DNA from: an uncultured Bacteroidales bacterium
GTDB lineage: Bacteria; Bacteroidota; Bacteroidia; Bacteroidales; UBA3663
Length of the DNA stretch: 17,750 bases
Direction: 5' to 3'
NCBI GenBank assembly: GCA_905236195.1
Contig: CAJOOX010000021.1
Coordinates: 1 to 17,750, forward strand
Part shown: positions 14,747 to 17,750 of the stretch, piece after piece
How the letters are laid out: every line of letters starts with the position of its first letter
Numbering within the stretch: position 1 is the stretch's first letter
Program-made: the position numbers and the translations under genes
Notes under the pieces: model-generated
Told to the model about the DNA's origin: nothing
The model's input: only the letters and a program-made list of their open reading frames with translations
The model's database searches: none

Positions 14747-15667
14747 TCAGAAATTGATACTGCGCAGTTTGGCTCCCAAACCGGTCTTTTTCTTGGTACT
14801 TACCTGCAGGAGGGGAATTGCGTGATCAGGATCTTCGCTCAGGAGTTTCAGATACTCGTCCATGACGGTCTTCATTTCCTTGCCGCCCTTTGTCACCTTA
14901 CACATCGAAAGATCACCTGCCATAACTTCTGTTACCTTCAGGGTGCCGATTGCTTTTTTGGTCTCACGTCCGGCTATGAGTTTGGTCGTGAATACTTCAA
15001 TCTGCTGCCCTTTGTCGATACCGTGATCTGAACCCAGTGTGATCATGCAAGTTTCCAACTCATCGCCATCCACAGTGAACTCGTCGGGCAATATGATTGC
15101 CTTGAGCTTGAAGTTTTCGTCCACGAAGTCCTCAATCTTCTTTTTGTTGGCTTTGAGCACCGCTCTAAGAGCCTCATCGGGGGTATTGCCCGTCGAAAGA
15201 TCAAAACCTTTTCCTAAGGAAATATCGGCAGACTTGACCAACTTGCCGGAAGCAGCGTCAATAAGTTTGATGGTATAATCCACGGTGGCTGTGTAGTAGT
15301 CATGGGCATCTGTGCCTTCAGTGCGATTCTTAGAGATGCTGATTTGGGATACGAATCCCTGAATGATGTGGGTGGCACCGGCCTGCTGCATCACGCCCCT
15401 TCGTGCTGTCTCATCGCCCATTGCAGCTTCTTGCTGACGGCGTTCTGCCTCTACTTGCAGTGAAGGAACACTTGCGACATCAATAACTTCTACGCGCTGG
15501 GTGTTTGTAATGTTTGCAATCACAGAGTTGCGAACCTGCTCCACCGGGGAGGCTCCGAGGCTTGCGGTGTAGGAGAAGTACTCTACATAGACTACAGGCT
15601 TCTGTGCCATTACATTTGTGAGTGCCAAAAGGGAAAAAACTGATGTCAGAAAGATTTTCTTTCTCAT
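14747..15667 (-). CDS. Secreted CsgG/FlgT-like protein of unknown function
   Basis: A 306-residue exported protein. Residues 1-21 form a signal peptide (MRKKIFLTSVFSLLALTNVMA, cleavage predicted before QKP). There is no lipobox. Residues about 24-190 resemble the CsgG/LpoB-type fold: VEQVRNSVIANITNTQRVEV, then QQAGATHIIQGFVSQI, then YTATVDYTIKLIDAASGKLV. The C-terminal half (about 196-275: EFTVDGDELETCMITLGSDH and onward) resembles the FlgT-like C-terminal domain. The resemblance is by pattern only; no partner or substrate can be named. ATG at 15667 is chosen because the 50-residue upstream extension has no protein character and would overlap the structured RNA. No clear promoter lies between that RNA and the ATG, so read-through from the RNA promoter is possible. 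Confidence 0.75.
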   Translation of the reverse strand: MRKKIFLTSVFSLLALTNVMAQKPVVYVEYFSYTASLGASPVEQVRNSVIANITNTQRVEVIDVASVPSLQVEAERRQQEAAMGDETARRGVMQQAGATHIIQGFVSQISISKNRTEGTDAHDYYTATVDYTIKLIDAASGKLVKSADISLGKGFDLSTGNTPDEALRAVLKANKKKIEDFVDENFKLKAIILPDEFTVDGDELETCMITLGSDHGIDKGQQIEVFTTKLIAGRETKKAIGTLKVTEVMAGDLSMCKVTKGGKEMKTVMDEYLKLLSEDPDHAIPLLQVSTKKKTGLGAKLRSINF

Positions 15668-15722
15668 AATAAATAATGTGTATTTGCCTATCAAAACTCC
15701 CGAATTTTGGCATTTGAGTACT

Positions 15723-15820
15723 AAAAAAGACGTGGGAGATTTTTCTTCCGCGCCTATCCCTATACTCAGGCCTTCGCATTGCCTCCATGTAAGGATAAGC
15801 AACGTAAGCCAGCCCACGTC
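15723..15820 (-). terminator. Terminator-like 3' end of the structured RNA
   Basis: GACGTGGG (15820-15813) pairs with CCCACGTC (15736-15729), directly followed by six T (15728-15723). Within it GCUUAUCC (15800-15793) can pair with GGAUAGGC (15759-15752), one pair being U-G. This fold cannot coexist with the four-part long helix, since both use 15752-15800. The wide loop makes it an unusual intrinsic terminator. Confidence 0.5.
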
Positions 15821-16105
15821 AAGTGATATTATACTTGAGCCATTATCCGTCCCATAGTTAAACTATAGGCAGATAATAGGCGATATAATACACCCACGCA
15901 GACGCTCCGTCGCATTACCTTATCTGTACATGGATTCAAATTTGCGAAGTTTGAGTATACAGACAGTAACGTTGGAAAACGTCCTTCTTGAAGTTATTCA
16001 GCATTTTGGGGACACGTCCCCGTTGCCCAGAGCTTCAAACCAATAAAATCTGTTCCCGCCACACCCTTTCAGGCTGGCTGTGAATCTATGTGTTGGTGAA
16101 ACACG
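15723..16105 (-). ncRNA. Unassigned structured RNA of about 380 nt (or long leader of the CsgG-like gene)
   Basis: A perfect promoter ends at 16109, no credible ORF follows, and the minus strand folds extensively. Long-range helix, plus-strand coordinates: 15952-15959 with 15761-15768 (8 bp), 15943-15949 with 15772-15778 (7), 15927-15934 with 15784-15791 (8), 15919-15924 with 15794-15799 (6). Inside is a rod hairpin, 15823-15893, of 26 bp in five segments with loop 15858-15862. Towards the 5' end are hairpins 16104-16090 (GTGTT/AACAC), 16078-16058 (GCCA/TGGC) and 16038-15988 (TTGAAG/CTTCAA, with GGGGA/TCCCC inside). One apical rod pair is U-G on the minus strand but C-A on the plus strand, supporting the strand. 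The 3' end is CCCACGTC plus six T. I see no tmRNA tag frame and no RNase P or SRP core motif. The inner 200 nt loosely recalls 6S RNA. Ends are estimates. Confidence 0.75.
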
Positions 16106-16108
16106 CCG

Positions 16109-16140
16109 CAAAGATATCGTTTTTTTTTGTAAAAATCAAA
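16109..16140 (-). promoter_or_regulatory. Bacteroidetes-type promoter of the structured RNA
   Basis: On the minus strand TTTG (16140-16137), a 20-bp spacer, and TATCTTTG (16116-16109) match both consensus elements exactly. A run of nine A lies in the spacer on the transcribed-sense strand. The start would be near 16105, which places the GTGTT/AACAC hairpin at the very 5' end of the RNA. Confidence 0.87.
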
Positions 16141-16260
16141 TAAATGCAAGAAAAAATGTATTCTGGGGTTTAAAAATAGTATTTCAAGCAGAAAATCGTA
16201 TTCTCCCTGCCTGAAAAATGCGCCAAATGATTCGAGGTTTTGTACCCTCTATAAACCAAA
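16141..16260. other. Non-coding spacer between the GH43 terminator and the RNA promoter
   Basis: AT-rich sequence with two GTATTCT copies and a short GAGG/CCTC pair near 16232-16249. I see no gene, promoter consensus or strong fold here. Confidence 0.5.
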
Positions 16261-16294
16261 CGCCCCGGACATCCGTTATGGACAGCCCGGGGCG
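16261..16294 (-). terminator. Hairpin terminator of the GH43 gene
   Basis: Arms 16261-16269 and 16286-16294 form CGCCCCGGG / TCCGGGGCG on the minus strand, nine pairs with one G-U. A 16-nt loop contains a further TCC/GGA pairing. It is followed by TTTGGTTTATAG. It begins 34 bp after the stop codon at 16329. Confidence 0.8.
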
Positions 16295-16328
16295 AATATA
16301 TGGATGGCTCTGGTGTCAGAGCTGGGGA

Positions 16329-17750
16329 TTACTTGCGGAACTGGAGCTTGCCGCCGCGGATGATGAGACCCTTGTAGCCGCTGCCTACGGGCTGACCCTG
16401 CAGGTTGTAGGCAGGTGCGGAGTCTGCATTCCGGTCAGATTCAATCTGTGAAATGCCGGCGAGCGAGTAGGGAACAGAGTATCCCACCTTGACGGCATAG
16501 ACGTTGGAGGTGAAGTCTATCTGATTGTTCTTATAGTATTTGATAACAGCTGCTACAATCTCCTTGGGTGTTACAGTCGAGGCACCTGCGACATTGCTGT
16601 CGCTCCATGAGGGTGTGGTGTCGGGCTGGTAGGTGAGCATCAGCACGCCGTCGCGGTAGTAGGAGATGGAGCCGTCGGGATTGTAGGAGACCGTAACGTA
16701 ATAGTTGCCGCTGCTACCGTCGATAGCGTAGGCTTGGACGGTGAAGGCTGTCCAGATATTGGAACTGTTGAAGCCCAGGGCTTGGGCTTCAGCCGACACG
16801 GTGGCCTTGGCCTCGTACATGTCGGACGAGTTATAGTGCATCACCGAGAGGTAGAGGATGTACTTGCCATCGGTGGACTGTGCTATCTTGTCCCAGTCGC
16901 TGCTCAGGCCGCTGCAGTAGAAGCTGAGGGAAAGACCGGTATCGTCTGTAATCTTGGCATTGGCTGTAGCACTGTTGAAATCCGTGCCGGTGTTGAAGGA
17001 TGCGATAATGCTTTCCTCTGCCATCGGCAATGTGGCAGTTCCCTGGGCGGCCTCGGCAATGACATCATCGACACTTTTGTACCCCCAGAGCGGGATATCG
17101 GTGGACTTGGAGACAACGGTGAAACACAGGTTCTCGTAGTTGAGTCCCTCCATCTTCTGCTTCACAAGCACACCGTCCAGGGTGCCGAGACGACGCGAAT
17201 AAATCTGCAGGCCGGCGCCGCCGGTGAGCGTCCAGGTACCCGTGTAGGCGCCCGAGAGGGTGCCGTTCGCATTGAGGGTCAGCGTGTTCTCTGTATTGCA
17301 CACCTTGCTGGCATAGTTGGTCGAAGCGTGGTTGATGACCTTGTAGGTACCGGCCACCTCGTCGGCAGAGTAGTCGCAGTTGTCGAATTTCTCGCCGCTG
17401 TATTCGAAGGGTGATGCCACCAGTCCGCCGTTGGCTGCCTGGAAGAGCTGGTGAACGCGCACCTCATGGCCCTCGCCCCATGTGGTGGAGCGTGTATGGT
17501 AGATAAGGTAAGCCTGACCGTCGTCATCCACTGCGGCGGAATTATGGCCCTCGGCCACATAGCCGTAGCTCAGGAGATTCCACTTGTAGTAGTTCATGAG
17601 CTGGGTGCCCACCTGACCGCTGACGTTGCCCACGGCCGTGTTGGATGAGGAGTAGATGGCTGCCTGGCCGGAGAGGTCCTTGTAGGGACCGAGCACGTCT
17701 TCCGAAGAATAGACACGCATATTATATCCGCCGTCGGACGTGAGCCCGCC
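16329..17750 (-). CDS. Secreted GH43-family glycoside hydrolase, C-terminal 473 residues (cut by window edge)
   Basis: The frame is open from the window edge (GGLTSDGGYNMRVYSSEDVL) to the stop at 16329, so the ATG at 17720 is internal. The first part matches the end of a GH43 five-bladed propeller of the arabinanase type, with SDGGYNMRVYSSEDVLGPYK and the conserved GHNSAAVDDDGQAYLIYHTR. GH43 enzymes of this type cut arabinan or related pectic side chains; the three catalytic acids lie upstream of the window. A small beta-barrel-like domain follows (EVAGTYKVINHASTN to LWGYKSVDD). Next is a LamG-like region (SIIASFNTGTDFNS to KVGYSVPYSL). The tail YNLQGQPVGSGYKGLIIRGG resembles the C-terminal endings of many Prevotella secreted proteins. 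Export and surface location are therefore inferred; the signal peptide is not visible. Confidence 0.88.
   Translation of the reverse strand, partial: GGLTSDGGYNMRVYSSEDVLGPYKDLSGQAAIYSSSNTAVGNVSGQVGTQLMNYYKWNLLSYGYVAEGHNSAAVDDDGQAYLIYHTRSTTWGEGHEVRVHQLFQAANGGLVASPFEYSGEKFDNCDYSADEVAGTYKVINHASTNYASKVCNTENTLTLNANGTLSGAYTGTWTLTGGAGLQIYSRRLGTLDGVLVKQKMEGLNYENLCFTVVSKSTDIPLWGYKSVDDVIAEAAQGTATLPMAEESIIASFNTGTDFNSATANAKITDDTGLSLSFYCSGLSSDWDKIAQSTDGKYILYLSVMHYNSSDMYEAKATVSAEAQALGFNSSNIWTAFTVQAYAIDGSSGNYYVTVSYNPDGSISYYRDGVLMLTYQPDTTPSWSDSNVAGASTVTPKEIVAAVIKYYKNNQIDFTSNVYAVKVGYSVPYSLAGISQIESDRNADSAPAYNLQGQPVGSGYKGLIIRGGKLQFRK

Noticed and set aside
15668..15817. N-terminal extension of the CsgG-like ORF up to an ATG at 15817
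   Set aside because: The extra 50 residues have no domain character, precede a good signal peptide, and overlap the structured RNA and its T6 end.
15723..16105. tmRNA, RNase P RNA or SRP RNA identity for the structured RNA
   Set aside because: No tRNA-like ends or tag frame ending in ALAA, no GAGGAAAGUCC-type or ACAGAA-type RNase P core, and no SRP GGAAG-type apical loop in the right context.

Overview
The window reads as chromosomal DNA of a Bacteroidales bacterium, most likely Prevotella or a close relative. Three things point there. Several start regions carry the Bacteroidetes-type promoter (TTTG, 19-21 bp, TAnnTTTG). The order purH-mreB-mreC-mreD-mrdA-rodA is typical of the group. The last gene is a secreted GH43 glycosidase with a Prevotella-style C-terminal tail. 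Almost everything is core housekeeping sequence; I see no transposase, phage gene, CRISPR array, tRNA or rRNA.

Layout. 1-1134 (minus): 5' part of pgk, preceded by trxA. 1301-2167 (plus): a CvfB/YitL-type S1 RNA-binding protein, divergent from trxA. 2267-2761 (minus): a SPOR-domain lipoprotein, convergent with the S1 gene across a hairpin terminator. 2962-3609 (plus): queC. 3743-8165 (plus): tkt, rpiB and a U32-family protein, tightly packed (2-bp gap, then 4-bp overlap). 8190-14640 (plus): a short purH holding only the IMP cyclohydrolase domain, then the rod-elongation set mreB, mreC, mreD, mrdA (PBP2) and rodA, closed by a hairpin terminator. 14747-15667 (minus): a secreted CsgG/FlgT-like protein of unknown role. 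15668-16328: about 660 bp without a protein gene. 16329-17750 (minus): 3' part of the GH43 gene, with its own terminator.

The most interesting region is 15723-16105 on the minus strand. A promoter with perfect -33 and -7 elements and 20-bp spacing drives a stretch with no credible ORF. That stretch folds into a 29-bp long-range helix in four segments, a 26-bp rod hairpin inside it, and three smaller 5' hairpins, and it ends in a stem arm plus six T. Wobble pairs that are legal only on the minus strand support the strand call. It does not look like tmRNA, RNase P RNA or SRP RNA. The inner 200 nt has a rod-bubble-rod shape reminiscent of 6S RNA, but I cannot assign it. It lies 55 bp upstream of the CsgG-like gene on the same strand, and its terminator arm competes with the long helix, so it may instead be a switch-like leader.

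Other points of interest are an exact 8-bp-period array of ten octamers before tkt, the one-domain PurH, a U32 reading frame that runs through the purH promoter, a forced TTG start for rodA, and a Cys/His cluster around the PBP2 active site that may bind zinc.
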